Assembly: GCA_905178155.1 (NCBI GenBank)
Contig: CAJINV010000008.1
Coordinates: forward strand, 1,736,001-1,800,000
Reading direction: 5' to 3'
Source of the DNA: Amoebophrya sp. A120
Taxonomy: Eukaryota > Sar > Dinophyceae > Syndiniales > Amoebophryaceae
Length of the DNA: 64,000 bases
The notes beneath the pieces are model-generated. The model was not told the DNA's origin. It worked only from the letters and a program-made list of their open reading frames with translations, and searched no databases. Of the stretch, positions 34,601 to 47,800 are shown piece by piece (the stretch's first letter is position 1; every line of letters begins with the position of its first letter). The position numbers were made by a program, and so were the translations under genes.

Positions 34601-37600
34601 TGTTCGTAGTACAGCTCCCCGCGGCGAAGTAAAATCTTTACCAGATTCATCAGGAAAATGACCACGATGCGCTTCTGAATGACTTCGTCGTACCGCGACC
34701 CAGCAACCCGGTAAAATGCCGCGTCTTTCAGCGTCTCCTTGTTGTGTTCCACAAGGTGTGCAAACATGCGACGCCACCATTTTTCAAACTCCGATGACGT
34801 TGGTGATGATCCAGAGCTAGCTGTGAACGTTGCTCCTGCTTCAGGTTTGGTCATGGGCGTGGCTCCTCCTCCCGAGGCACGATCATCATTGTAGAAAAGC
34901 GGAGCTGGTCCGCCCCCGTCGGGACGAACTACATGTTGAAGATCATCATGAACATTATCCGTCACCACGTGGTCCGCAGTTCCCACAGATGCAACAGGTC
35001 GCTGCTTAGTCACGCTGGCGCTGGTGTCCCCCACGTCCGCGTCAGTACTATTTGTGGTCGCAGGAGCTCCCCCGCCGTCGTCCTGCGCGTAGTAGAGAAA
35101 AACCTCCTTGGACCGCTTCGGAGACCAACCGGTCGGGGGCCGGACACCGACAAAGTAGAAGGCCTGCTCTCTAACCAGGTTCTCTTCAACCTCATACCCC
35201 GTTTCCATCTGGTACAAGTCGAAACCTGTGGTGCGAAAAAGAAGTATTTTCTGTGAAAAAAAATGCTAAGTCTTCAATCAAGTTCGGAATTGTTTGAAAG
35301 CAGCGCCCACGTACAAGGCGGCAAAAGCAAAGAAGTTACCTTCCTCGGGCGGCATCAACCAACTTTCCTCGACGCCCGACACATTTATCCTGTAGTCATT
35401 CAGAACCACCATGCGGTCGCCATCTCGCCGAACGACAGAGACCAGCTGCGTCGCATTCGCGCCGTCATTTTCATTTTCGGCATGCTTTTTCTTGAACGAC
35501 GAAAACGCTTGCGCCACCGCCTCTTCGTCCTTTTCCATCTCCGTTTCTGCCACCGCCCTCGCGGCGTTCTCGACCAACTCTTGCGCTTCGTACCGATCCA
35601 CAACGTCCTGCTGCCTATTGGCATCGAGCGCACTAGGATCTACGAACTCGTCATCGTCGGCGGGTCCCGCCTCCTTAGCATCAGGGTTCACCATTCCACC
35701 AGCTACTTCGACTCCGTCATCATCTTCCTTGTTAGACCTTTTCCCCCCGAGCAGCACTTCAACGTCCGCATTCAGGACATCACTTTTTCGCATCGTGTCA
35801 CCTGCGGCAGCCATTTTCAGCTTTAACAATTCCGTGTCGCTAAGGTTCAGAAAAAACTCCGGGTCTTCTTGATCCTGGTCCTCGTTGTGAGGAGAACCAG
35901 AACAACTCTTTTCGTTTTCTTGTCCAGCGACCACCTCTGTCGACCCTGGACGAACATCAAATTCCGGCTCTAGCTCGTCATCTTGAGCGTAGCTCGGAGC
36001 GACAACGCGGGTCGTCCTTTCGAGAGCATCGCGATCGTCTTGGTCGTCCTTCTTCCCATCATCATGCTCCTCCATATCATCGTCTCCGGCTGCAGCAAAA
36101 ATGGCTGGCGCTCCTTGAAGGTCGTCTTTCTTCACCAGTTGTTCGTCCACAAACAATCGAACACTCGACAGATCAGCCCTGCTCTTCCGCAAGGACGCGC
36201 GCACCTGCTTCTCCCGCTCTCGCGCCTTCTCCAACTCCTCTAGCTTTTTGAAAAACGCAGAAATCTTCGCGCGGTCCTTCGCGGACACGCTCATGTTCTC
36301 CAAGTAGATATCCTTCGACGCCGCCGGACGACCGGCTGCACCAAAGGCAGTTGATGCATTGTTGCTGCCACCAACACCTTCCAGTCGGTCCAGCATCCGA
36401 GCTTTTATTTCCTCGTCATCAAAGTCGTGCAGTTCCCGGCCGTGAAAAGCCTCGTCGTGATCCTGAGCGCGCAGGAACGCGTCCTTGTCCTTCCGCACGC
36501 GGGCGAGCGCTTTCCGCAACTGGTCCGAGCGTTCGCGACTTCTCGCCAGCGCGCGGTCAATCAGAGACTTCTTCCGCTTCTGCGCGTCTTGCTGACTCGC
36601 GCGATGAACGCCCTGGAGTGCGGACATCGTCGTGCGGTCTTCGCTCTCGTTGTCTTCAGGAGCGCCGTGGTCTTTTTCTCCATTATCAGGATCAGCGACG
36701 CGCTTCAGCGTGACTTTCTGAGCGCCGCTGCGGAGGGCACTAAAACTACGTCGAGTAGGTTGCGCCAGAGAGTCGCTCTGTGAACTTCTATTTGTTCCCC
36801 CAGGAGCCGACGGTGAAGACGCGGCCCGACTCGTCGCCAACCATCGCAGGTACTCCAATACCGACACGATCGGGGTGAGCAGGTGGAACCGCTTCAAATC
36901 GCCCACTTCGTCGGCATAGCGCGGTCCGCGCGCAAACAGCCGCGCGCCTACGGGGATGTTCTGCCGGTCCTGGATGCCCGGCGCCGCGGCCAACATGCGC
37001 CGGCGAAAGAGGGCCGCGCTCGGCGAGTGGAAAAACTGGATGTTGGCCAGGTGTTCTTCCCCCTTGTCCTCGTCCGCGCTGTCCACGCGCTCGAAGTCGT
37101 GCTTTTGCTTCACGCTGGTGTTCAGCGCGATTTTCTCGCGCATGTCAGTACCGATCGCCTTCTTCAAAAATCGCGTCAGTGACTGGCTCAGCGTGTTGCG
37201 CATCTTCGCACTCGTCTCGGGGTACTCGAGGGATTGGAGCACGGTGCTCTGCTTTTTCCGGTATCGATTGTCCACAATCGCAGGCGTCGCGGTCCTCTGG
37301 AGGTCGTCGTGGTGCTCTGATCTAGTTCTACTTCCGGCAAAAAAAGATGGACCGGCAGCGCTTTCTCCTGCTTCTGCTTCGTCGGCCCCACGACCATCGC
37401 CGGTTGAAGATGCCCCGTCGCTGCTGCTGCCCTCTACTTCGTCGAGCGCGTGGTCGGTGAAAAAATTGTCATGTTGTTCCTTGACGAGCTGGTCGTGCTC
37501 TTCTGCCGTGTATCCGAACTTTTCCATGTGCTCCAAACGGTCCTTGTGCAGAAGAATATGTTTGTGTGTGGCAAAGGAAGAGAGCCGTATGTACGTGTCG

Positions 37601-40600
37601 TAGTAACGCTGGAACAGCACGTCGCGACCGCCGTAGCAGGGAGTTGAAGATGTCGCTGCAACTCCTCCTTGATGATCCCTGAGAGCAGTCCTTGTTCCGG
37701 GCGGAGAAGGTGGAGAAGACGAAGCAGCGAAAATCGTGGCAGAAAAGTCGAGTCCGCGACCGATGCGGAAGCGCTCTAACTGGAATAGAGCGCAGTCGTG
37801 CGCTGCAAGAAGCTGTGCGCGCGATGGTGGAGGTGGAGTACTGGAAAATGCAGCTGCATTCTCCTGAACGCGATTATTGATGTCCTTGTCTGCCGCACTT
37901 CGTCGTACGGCACCAGTGAAAGATGAAAAATCATTGCTTTTGTCCAGAAAAGCCACGTCCAGGGAGAAGCAGTGCTGCCAGAAATTCCGCACTTCAGCAA
38001 GCGTTTTCAACGCCTGCAGACAGTGGCTTCGCTCGGCCGCGGGCTGTCTTTGCACTTCAAGCTCCAAAAAATCCAAACAGCTCGACACAAGCGCCATTGG
38101 AAGGGACGAGGAACTTTTCAAAACTTGCTCTGGTGCACCGCCAACAATTTTATTGCTACTCCTATCTGCAAGATCAGCGGGAGACGAACTGTTAAACCAG
38201 TGCAAGCACATGGATATTGGCTGTGCAAAAGATGTGTTGACTCCGCCAGCATTCTCGCCCGCCTCTGCTTGTTCGTCGAGATGCACTCCGTCGAGCAGCA
38301 GGTACCTCCGCAACAAGCGTAGGCAGGTCCGAGACCTGGTTCTGGACTTGCCATCTTCGGTAGCAACTTCTCCTTCTTCTCCGGCTAGGAACGATTCTAG
38401 CACCAGGACTGCGTCCTGGCCGACGCTGCGCCACCACCGGACCGCACTGAGCTTCCTCAGATCTTTCACCCTTTCGATTTCGATGCTGATCCGACTAGGC
38501 TTCAGAATTCGTGCCGCAATCACTTCCTTCACCTGCTGCACCTGCTCCTCGACGGCTGAGTGCAAGTGCGCGCGCGTCTGCGAATCATGGTCCTCTGGTG
38601 CTCCACCTAGCGGATGTTGTCCCTGTACAACGGTAGTTGTACTGGCCCCTCGGTCCCCGACGACCGCGCCGGCGCCCAGAACCGCCTCCTGTGCATTCCC
38701 CACACGCGCCAGGTAGCTCTGTCGCAGCAGGTAATCAAAAACGGACTTCCGAACCTCCTCGCTTGTGTGGGTCGCACTCATCGTTTGGTCCACCTGCTGG
38801 CGTGCGGCGGTCACGACTGGGTTGCTCAGCAGCGGGAGAGTGGCCTCGTCTCCTTCGCTACCTGCCATGTTCCTGCTGACCGGGTTGTCCCTCGGGCCAG
38901 CAGCGGTACTATGTGCTGCTGAGCCCCCCGTCGCAAAGGACGAAAAAGCGAGCAGGTGCACGGACTGCATCAGCTTCCGGCGTCGGAGCGCAATCTCCTC
39001 TGGCGGATCCATCAAGAGAATGGACCGCTTCAGCTCCAGAGCGCGCACGTGAAACAGCAGGCGACGCACCAGCCGCCTCGTGTCCTCCACATTCCGAAGC
39101 ATAGCTACCCGCTCCACGTTCCGCTGTGCCTTTTCAGTTCGGATTTTCATGCGCTTTAAAACATTTTTTGCACGGTTCGCCTTCGTCACGCGCTCCTCAT
39201 GCGGCGAAACGGGACTTGAGTCTCGGGTCGCGTAATCGTTGAGGTTGCCTGCCTTCGCGATCTGCGATTTGCGCAAGGGCGAAGTGAAGTCAAACTCTTC
39301 GTTCCGTAAGAAGCGTCCGTGCTCGTCTTTTTTTTGTTGACCGGGAGATGTCAAACCATTGTCGTAGTACTCATCGTCGTCCTTGTCAGAAGTCGAGAGG
39401 ATTTCATCTTCGTCTACGTGATCACTGTCACCAACGATTTCATCTTCCGCTGCGTCTGCCAAAGAGGAGCTTTCGTATAGCAGCCGGTCGATTTCCGCAA
39501 GGAACTTCTGTGCAACCAGTTCGTCTTCCAACAAGGGGGGCGCCTTGCCGTGGTGCCGTCGGTACTCCTGGCGCACCAACTGTTCACGCGTTTTTGTCCT
39601 GTTGCCTGTTGTCTTCGTCAACGACGGTGAGGATGCGCGTCGCTATCAAATGTAAAAGTGTCTGGGTCTGGAAGAATGCGCGATTTGTCATGCAGCTTTT
39701 CAATGACCCATGAGGTCTGGAATGCAGGACCTAGCATAACAGATTCTGTGCGATCTTTCTCATGCCTATCCTGCATGAGAACTGCCTCCCGACTTGGTCA
39801 AAACTGGGCGACTTTTGGTAATCATGCAACACAGATTTTTGCATGCTGCAGATTTAGCATGACAAGTTGCATTCTTCCAGACCCAGACATTTTTACATTT
39901 GATAGTCGCGTGCTGCTAACAACTCCGGACACCCGCACCGGACCGCGGGAAGATGTTGTTTTATCATGGCTTTCCGCATCAAGCACGACACGTGGAGCGC
40001 GTTCCTCGTCCAAAGCTGACGCATTCAGGTTGTCGCGGTTGTCACCTGCTCCGCGCAACGGATCCTCGATACCAAAAGTGTCGATCTCGTCGCCGGCGTT
40101 GACCTCGCTGTGCACTCGCACAATTTCATACGTCTGCAGCACCATGTCGACGAACTTCTCGTACAGCAATAACACTTTCTTCGGCTGCTGTTTTTGCTTT
40201 TGGTTCCCGTTTCTTCCAGTTTGGCTCTTTTGCCTACTTCCACCTGGTTCATCAGCGGGGCTGCGGGGATTTAGTCCCTCGTCCGTCAAGCCTTGCGAAT
40301 TAAAATGCTCGCTGAACTTCTCCAAATTTGCCCGCAAGCTGGAAATGAGCGACTGGACCTCAAGGCGCGCGTCGCCAGAGTCGGCAACTGACGATGAGGC
40401 AGAATCCGCTACCCCACGGTCTGCGCTCCCCGGGGAGGAAGATGAGCCAGAGACGCAATAATTCCAGGCCTCGTACAGGTCAAGGACCACGATGATCAAT
40501 TTTCGGTAAAGCGCCCGGTATCGGTTCGGGTCTGTCTGATAGTGTTCGCGTTTCGAGTGTGCTGACCAGATAGTATTCTGCAAGTTTCTCTTCGTCGTCG

Positions 40601-42654
40601 ACAACCTGGAAGAAGTTCTGGTACCGCCCACGTTCTTCCGTAGAAACCCCGCGCGCGCCGCTGCTTCAAGTTCTGTTTGTAAAAGCGTCAAGAAGTATTT
40701 TATTTTTCATGGCGTGTGCACATGCTCAGGAACGAAAGATATTATCTTCTCTTGAACATTCCATTTCTCTATGACTCTGGCAGAGTTGAACGTTGATTCT
40801 TTCCAGTGAATGATAATCAACATTCACGTTTCGTGCAGAAGCAACTTATTTCTTCTTGTCGCCACAAAGAGGTATCAAACCTTCCGCTGCGCACACTGGT
40901 GCACCCGGCTCCACAGCGAATGCTTGTGCCACTTCAGCAACAGTTTGCACGAGCGAAACGGATATTTTCGCGAGCGCATCCGAGAAAACAACCGGCGCGA
41001 ATGCGAGTCGGTCCAGCAGATTCATCATCACACCTTCGGCGTCCCCCGACGTAGCAGCAGCAGGCGCGTTGGACGTGGTGTCCTCGCCTTCGTCACTGCT
41101 CCCAGCGCAGCTTGCGAGCAGCAACAGTTGCACCTTCCGCAGGAGCGCGTGCAAAGCACCGTGCACACTTGCAAGGGACACGGTGCATACTTTCTCGATG
41201 ATTTCTGAACTGAGAAGAAAGCAGGCCTCCACCGTTTCCTTGTTATTCTGGAGCAGGGCTAGTTCTTCAGCAGAACCTTTACTATTCTCAACTTCCACCG
41301 TCGGATGTGCCGGCACAGCTTGCTCCGCCTCCCTCTTTCTTGATGTCGTTTTCCGCGGCGAGACGTTCTTGCTTGATGTTTCTAGAAGTGATTTTATCGT
41401 GCTACTTTCCTTCTTATCCTTCCCGGCAGATGCAGCGGGCGTTCCTTGTTCTTTTTGACTTTTCCTCTGCCTGGCATCTTCAACAAAGGCAGCGGAGGAG
41501 GATGAACTTCCGCCACTGGTAAAATTCTTGTACTTTTTTTGCAGATCCAGTAGCGACAAGGAAGCGTCAGGTGGTAAAGTCCTACTTTTGCCCGGCTTGA
41601 CCCCATTGACCATTCGATAGAAGGAGGCAAGGTTCGCCGTGTCCGGATCCCGATCGTACCGGCTGCTTCGGCCGACAATATGCAGCGGCCTTGAGTCTTT
41701 AATAGTGCTTGAAGTTCTTGCTGGTCCCTCTAGTGGCGTAGTTGTACTTAGTTCCGCGTTTTTGGCGTTGTTGTTGAAGTTGAATGCAGCACCTTGTAGG
41801 ACTGGCTCTCCTGCTCTACCTTGTTGAGGCTCCTGGTGTGCAAACCTTCCCGCAACCGTGTTCAATGCGAAGGAAAAAGTACCGTCGCCAGCTACAGGAG
41901 CATGACGGTCCGCGTTGAGAGAAAGCGTTCTTTCCGCTGGTTGAAAAGTCGAGCCACCGGTCGTTTGTAGTTCCTGGTATGCTGAGAACCTGTTGTTTCT
42001 TTCACCTGTAGCATTTTTTGAAGATGGTCGCTGTATTTCTGTATTGGACAGTCCACCATCGTCTCCCGCGAAAACAAACTGCTCGGTTGTTTCCCCATCA
42101 AGCTCTGCTGCGCTTGTCGCTCTTTGATTCTGTTTTCCCACCTTCGATAGTCTGCCCCGCAGAAGACCCGATGCGTTTGATTTTCGTGAGGCCCGAGATG
42201 CTCGGTTGGACGGAGAAGATGAGCTGCTAGGACTCACGGATAATTTGGAGGCGTTTATTTTCTCGTCGCCTGCTGAGTTGTAGAAGCCGCGAGCAGGTAG
42301 CCCGTTCTTCCCAGCAGGAATCATCGTGGTTCGCGCTGCCTCACCAGTCTTCGCAGACGCACGGCTCCTGCGATTTTGCAGTGAAATCCGTCCGAGATCA
42401 TAATCAGCGTCAGCATCATGATCCATGTCCTTCATATCGTCTTCTCCTGCGCCTTCCGGTTGTACCAACGCTGTGCTTTTGCGCAGTCTGTCCAGCCAAC
42501 CCTCCATTTTCTCGGCTCCCTTCTGCACCGATCGCCGCGCATTCGCCGGTAGCACGGTGCGGCTCGCTCGCCGAGTGGAGACGCGCGACAATGGGCCAGC
42601 CATGGCGTCCACGGGTAGCCCCAGAGCTGGAACGCTGTTATTGCTTTGCGACAT
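31627..42654 (-). CDS. Giant hypothetical protein, about 3,490 residues, four exons
   Basis: Exons 42654-40881, 40672-39905, 39638-35307 and 35225-31627 sum to exactly 3,491 codons, and every junction is phase 1. Intron 1 uses GGAAG/GTTTGA with TTACAAACAG. Intron 2 is an introner. Intron 3 is 81 nt with a GC donor (GTGG/GCGCTG) and a strong acceptor (CGCACCACAG). The start is the ATG of MSQSNNSV. The protein is mostly Ser/Ala/Asp/Arg-rich, with probably structured islands such as RRLLFHVRALELKRSILLM and VEKWDLWEVLHAFENLYPKEA, plus basic coiled stretches (for example RALARSRERSDQLRKALAR). No membrane helix and no known domain recognised. It could be a cytoskeletal or scaffold protein, but that is only a guess from composition. 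Confidence 0.75.
35226..35306 (-). other. Probable GC-AG spliceosomal intron (81 nt)
   Basis: The acceptor side is clear: a pyrimidine run then GCACCACAG/GTTTCGAC. The upstream frame reaches a stop at 35278, so an intron is required. The only phase-compatible donor I find near the exon end is GTGG/GCGCTG, joining ALYVG to FDLYQMETG. GC donors are frequent in dinoflagellate genes. Confidence 0.6.
39644..39904 (-). mobile_element. Introner, 261 bp, family A, TSD GTCGC
   Basis: Ends TATCAAATG...CATTTGATA, arms of 36 bp with one mismatch (GTCTGGGTCTGGAAGAATGC). Flanked by GTCGC at 39639-39643 and 39905-39909. Removal joins VVSSTR to RASSPSLTKTTG in frame. About 95% identical by hand comparison to 54207-54469, roughly 14.5 kb away in another gene. 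Confidence 0.92.
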
Positions 42655-44872
42655 GTTTTTTGTCTTGACCGGATATGCTGGTGAAAGCAAAAACGTTCAC
42701 GCGGCCATAGTGCGGCTACTGCAAAACAACACCACACGTCCCGAGCCAATGCCTGCCGATAGAAGTACCACAGAGTACTAAAGTAAAAGTGAAGACGCGG
42801 AAAAAGATGCACCAAATCAATGAGCACATACGATGTGCTTAAGTGACTGAACACGATAGAGCATTATGAAAGCCTTGAAGATGGACGCACATCGGACACT
42901 CCGGATTCTCTTTTCTCTCAGACTTCGATGCTAGTGCAGCCCTACCGCTCAACCCCTGTGCAAAAACAAATTCAGATGCGACGAACAGCCGAAAAAATAC
43001 GAGCAACTAATGTGGGACGACGACGAGGAAAAGGAACAACGATACACAATAGAACGATAGGAAAATAACGTTATATATCACTGTCATATTATTTTCATCA
43101 TGATTCATCCCCAAAAATCCTCCTCGATAAAAATAATCGATTCCGATGCAAAAGATGTGTGCATTTTTCCCAACATCAACGTGTCGGAGCTCTGTTTTCG
43201 TGGCACGTGAAGAACCGTTTTGTTCCTCTTCTCTACATCTATTACGTGCAACTCCCCTGAAAATAAACAAGACCAGTATGAATGAACGTACGTCAAATGC
43301 AAAGAAAAATCGAAAATGAAATCGCAACTCCACTTCTGCTTTTCCTTTCGTCCGGGAAATGCTGCAAAGGTGTAGAAACTAAATGTGTGGGCTAATAAAG
43401 TTTATCAGTCCAGTGGAACCTTCATTTGTACACTTAATCAATTTTCGTTCGGTATGCGAAAACAATCTTGTCCGCTTTCGTTTTATTTGGACGGCCAAAA
43501 AATCCAGAGCATCAATGCACTACCTAAACGTTTAGAAGATCGAAACTACCTATTTATCCTTTTTTGATTCTTTTGGGCCGCACGAGACGGGCAGCGAGCA
43601 ATATCCAACTCGACGCCAACTGCGCGAGTCGTGCGGCCCAAAGCAAAAGAGATGGAGGCGTAGCAAGCTGCATGCAACATGATTATTGCCTCTTTGGCAT
43701 AAATAGGGCGAGCTCGGAATTGCATTCTTGACTACATCATGATCCAGCATCTGACTGGATCACAACTCGACTACCTTAAAAAACTCGAAGACGGTGCAAT
43801 ACTAAAAAGTTGAAAAATTCTATATAAACAGCAGCAGATATGGGCAATTCTTCTTGTTCTCGTCATCATGATCGGTACTTCGCTACGTATCAGTATACCG
43901 CGCGAGAGCATCCTTGCTGCTTGTTTCATCACGGATGTGAATTGCAGCTGCCTTACGCTACGTCGGACAGAGCGATGGGGCTCATTGAGTTGTCGGATGC
44001 TTCCTCTAAGAAGTACTTGTAGGCCGAGGAAAATAAGGGGTCTTAGCCTTACTGTTAATACTGCTGCCACTACTAATTTGCATGTGCATGAGGCCCTTTA
44101 ATCATACATACTACAGCCCGCCTGTCGTTCATCTAACATTTCGCTTGTCGCCCGACGAGAGAATCGATGAGTCCGAACGAGGGAGACAGCAACGCTTGTC
44201 CGACGCCATGCAATTTATCCACCACGCCAGGAAAAAGCAGCTCTTCTTCTTCATCATCGAGCGAGCATGAAGTAGATCTACCGCAGATCGTTCGATGCTC
44301 ATGAGAAGTCCACAGAACTATAGCCAAACAGCACTCCCTCGCATCTTACATGCCTCACTACTTTTTGTAGATTGTTCTTCCCCCGCACCATATTTATAAG
44401 GCCATGTCACGTCTACAGACAGAAAGATTTACCTCCGTCTTGCAGCGCGCTCGTTGTACAAGGATCTTTTCTTTGATAAGTATTTTCCTCGTCCCGCCCC
44501 AAAGCTCTTCTGTGCATGATTTACGCACACAGAGAACTACTTCTGGACGACCTACAGGTAGCTGTATCGTACATGCGCACGACGCTCGACTAGCACTGCG
44601 ACTTGCTGAGTGAATATGATCTAGGTATTTACTACACTGTTAGTTGATACTCACTAATTTTACTCCGATCCTCCACCTTGTAGTTGCGGAAAATCACGAG
44701 GATTACCTCCTGGGAAACGGAAAAATCGCGACGGAAACCTGTCCTATCAAAAGAAGGCGCGTTTCCTGCTCCCCAAAGAGGTGGAGTTCCGGCACGAAAC
44801 CACAGCGCGGCGTTCTTTGATTATCTTCACCAGCACTCGAAACGTTCATTGTACTTAAAGGTCTCCAGGAAC
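42655..44872. other. Intergenic region with a hairpin
   Basis: About 2.2 kb between two large genes with no credible exon. Many short frames on both strands. The only structured feature I see is the perfect 14-bp inverted repeat at 43572-43642. Confidence 0.45.
43572..43642. repeat. Perfect 14-bp inverted repeat (hairpin)
   Basis: TTTGGGCCGCACGA at 43572-43585 pairs exactly with 43629-43642, leaving a 43-base loop. The stem is GC-rich in AT-rich surroundings. It could be a structured RNA, a terminator-like hairpin or a remnant of a small mobile element. No coding role seen. Confidence 0.6.
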
Positions 44873-47800
44873 TCAAGGAATCTGCGCAGCCGCATGCCTT
44901 TCTCTCTCGGCATGATGAAGAGCAGCGAATTCGTGAAGCATCCTGAGCACCATCGGCGCCTCCAGGTGCATGAACTGCAGGTTTAGAACCAACCGCGTGA
45001 GCAGGTTTGGCGGCTGCTTTTGTATCGCATACCCGATGTCGCTCAGCCGCTGAAACATCGCCGCCACGCGCCCACGAAGAAGCAGCAGCGGAACTCGCAT
45101 GTCGTGCGAGTCTCGCGTCTTGGTGTTCGTCGCTTTTGGCTGCTCAGTGTTGTATTTTGCAAGTATTTTGCGCTCGATTTCTTCCCGCCAGTGCTCCGCG
45201 AACGGCGCCAGGGCTGCGGCCTTTCCGCTCAGCCTCGTCAGCTTCGGCACTTCCCATTCCGCAAGTTGCTGCAGCTGGTCCTGCACAAAAGCTCCGGGAG
45301 TCGCCGACGGGAAGAAAAACTCGTCTGCGTCGTCAAAGTGATGTAGTGCCGTCGTGTCGTTTACTAGCGTTTGAATCACGTGCCACGATGAATGATCAGG
45401 TCGGTGGTCTAGCAACGAATGATGATGATCAACATCAGAGAGCGACGATATACTCTGAACCGAGCCCGTTTTTGGAATCCCAGTGCTAGCCATTGATACG
45501 GTGCTGGGCAAGGACCTCTTCAAGATCGCGGAGTTGTCGTAAGAAGGCAACATGGAAAAGGCACCGGAAGTGGCTGCGCTGTCTTCTGAGGCATGATATC
45601 CTGTTTGTGCGGAACCGAATTGGTTGCCGCACCGACTGTCCCGTGTCCGCTGATGCTCCCTGCGTGCAGTCTCATCATCTCCATCCATCCCCACAAGGCT
45701 CAGCGGAGGAATATCAGCATTATCGTCCTCCAGAGTGGGCGGCAAAGACACTTTTCGAGGCAAGCTCGCCGGTGATCGTGCGAGTGCGTGTGGACGACGT
45801 GGCACCATAGCTGCAGTGTCGTGATCCGAAGGCGATGCGGTCCCTGCAGACATGGGAAGAACCTGGCGACGCATTTGACGTGGTTTACCGTGGTGCCCGA
45901 CTTTGTCTACAGGTTGTACGACAGCTTTTTCTCCTTCGTACACAGCAGGAGAGTCATCACTCCCTCCATCTGCTTCGGACGAGCCTGAGGTACTGCGCGA
46001 ATAGGGACTGGAGAGCTCCGGTGTGGGGGGCGACTGGGGGTTGAAAGCACGACGTCCCCGCAGTGGAAGGGCTGTGGGAGGTGACCACCTCGCCGGTAGG
46101 AGAGGCGAAGGCGCCGCGAAGCGAGAGTTTATTGCTGCACGAATATCATCATTTCCGCCCAGGTCCATCTGCGGGGGCCCCCCCGATTTCGTCTTGATGT
46201 ACTCAAACAACTGTTCCTTTTGCTCCCCCGATGCGGCGGAACCACTGCTCGTGCCCGCGTACAGAAGCAGAATGGTGTGCAGACAGCCGAACTCGGCTTT
46301 TGCCAGCTCGAATTCAAGCGGCACGCGCTTCTCCCCAGTCGCGCTGTTGTCATTCCACCAGATGCGCCGTTTGTTTCCTGACCGGCCGTCGACCACGCCA
46401 TCGAGCAACAGGTTCCCGAGATTCGCGTCGCTGTGCGCCGCGGGAGCGACAAATTCAGGGTAGAGCAGCACTTCCCCGAACGTGTTCACGATCCACTCCA
46501 TCAACTTGCGCGCCTTCTCGATGTCGCGTCGAATTGGACCTAGAATGGTCACCGCTTCGGCCTTAATGTGCTCCTCGCGGGTACTCGGTCGGTGAAAAGA
46601 CAAAGAGTCCTTCTGATTTTTTCCCCGTGCCGCGTCTTTCTCCAACTGCGACAAGATTGTGTCAAAGAGAGCGGACCACGGGGACGGCTTTGGATTTGCG
46701 GCCCTGCTCTGCGGAGATAAAACGGAGCCGATTTTCGCAGGTTGCGCGCTCACCGATACTAGTTCTCCGGCACTAGAGAGGCCGCGGAAGCGGTCACGAA
46801 CCTTCCCCACGACGAAGTCGCTGTTCAGGTATGCACTTCTTTGTTCTGCCGTGGTCCCAAATCGGACCGCTGCGCGCTGCCGCACCAGAAGCGTTTCCAC
46901 TAGATTATCCGCGACCAGGTCGAGCACTTGGTCTTGTCGGGCCCGCAAGTTGGCTTCAAGTGCCTCGTTGGTTGTCGCTTGTTGTAATGCCAGCGCGTTT
47001 TTCGCTAGTGCCGAGGCTACGGAGCCACCCTGGAGGTACTCGAGCAGTGCGAAGACGCGCACCTGTCTACCTTTCCTCTCCCCTTCCTTAACTGTTCGCT
47101 GCAGGCCAGTCACACTCAGGTTGTCACTGAACTCAACTTCTTGTTGTTCATCAACACCATCGAACGACGATTGATATCCACTTTCCTGCCGGGACGGCGA
47201 TGGGGGAGGTGAGCAACTCCACTCGCTTACCTGACTGCGCGGCGACAATAGCGCCGGCGGACGCGGATCCCCCGGACGTGTGTTGTAGACAGGAACAGCA
47301 GTGCCGGCTCTTCGCGAAGCTACTTTTCGAACTCTGTTTGTTCTCCCACCTGGCAGAAGGCAGTTCCAAGGCTGTTGGATCTGCTGCAGGCAATTGCATA
47401 GCGCTGGTCGTGCAGCGCTGTGCCTACGTGATCCCCCCTCCTGCTGCTGGGCGGCCGACGCCGACCCGCCAAATTGTTTCGCGCTGTTAGTTTTCAAAAA
47501 GTCCCTGCTCCCGCTGTTGGGCTTTTTACCCAGTTCTGCTATGCCTTTGTTCGCTTCCACAGTCGACGAACCAGCATCTTCGCCCGTCGTGCAGTCAACC
47601 AAAACGCCCTTCAGTGGCACACCCATCTTCGCCTTCAGAGCCTCTACAGGCTCGGCTGCATTACTGTCCCCACTCAGCTTCTTCAAGGTCTCGTGGCAGG
47701 TGTCAAAGGCGTCGAGCGTGGCGGTCCCATTGAGGTTAAGCGCCGCGGCTTTCAAATAGTTTTTCATTTCCTCCGAATCTTCGTTTTTGGGATCTACGTC

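Noticed and set aside
44165-44200. Hammerhead-ribozyme-like core (GATGAGTCCGAACGAG)
   Set aside because: The invariant CTGATGA is not present (TCGATGA instead), the GAAA after stem II is missing, and flanking stems I and III do not form.
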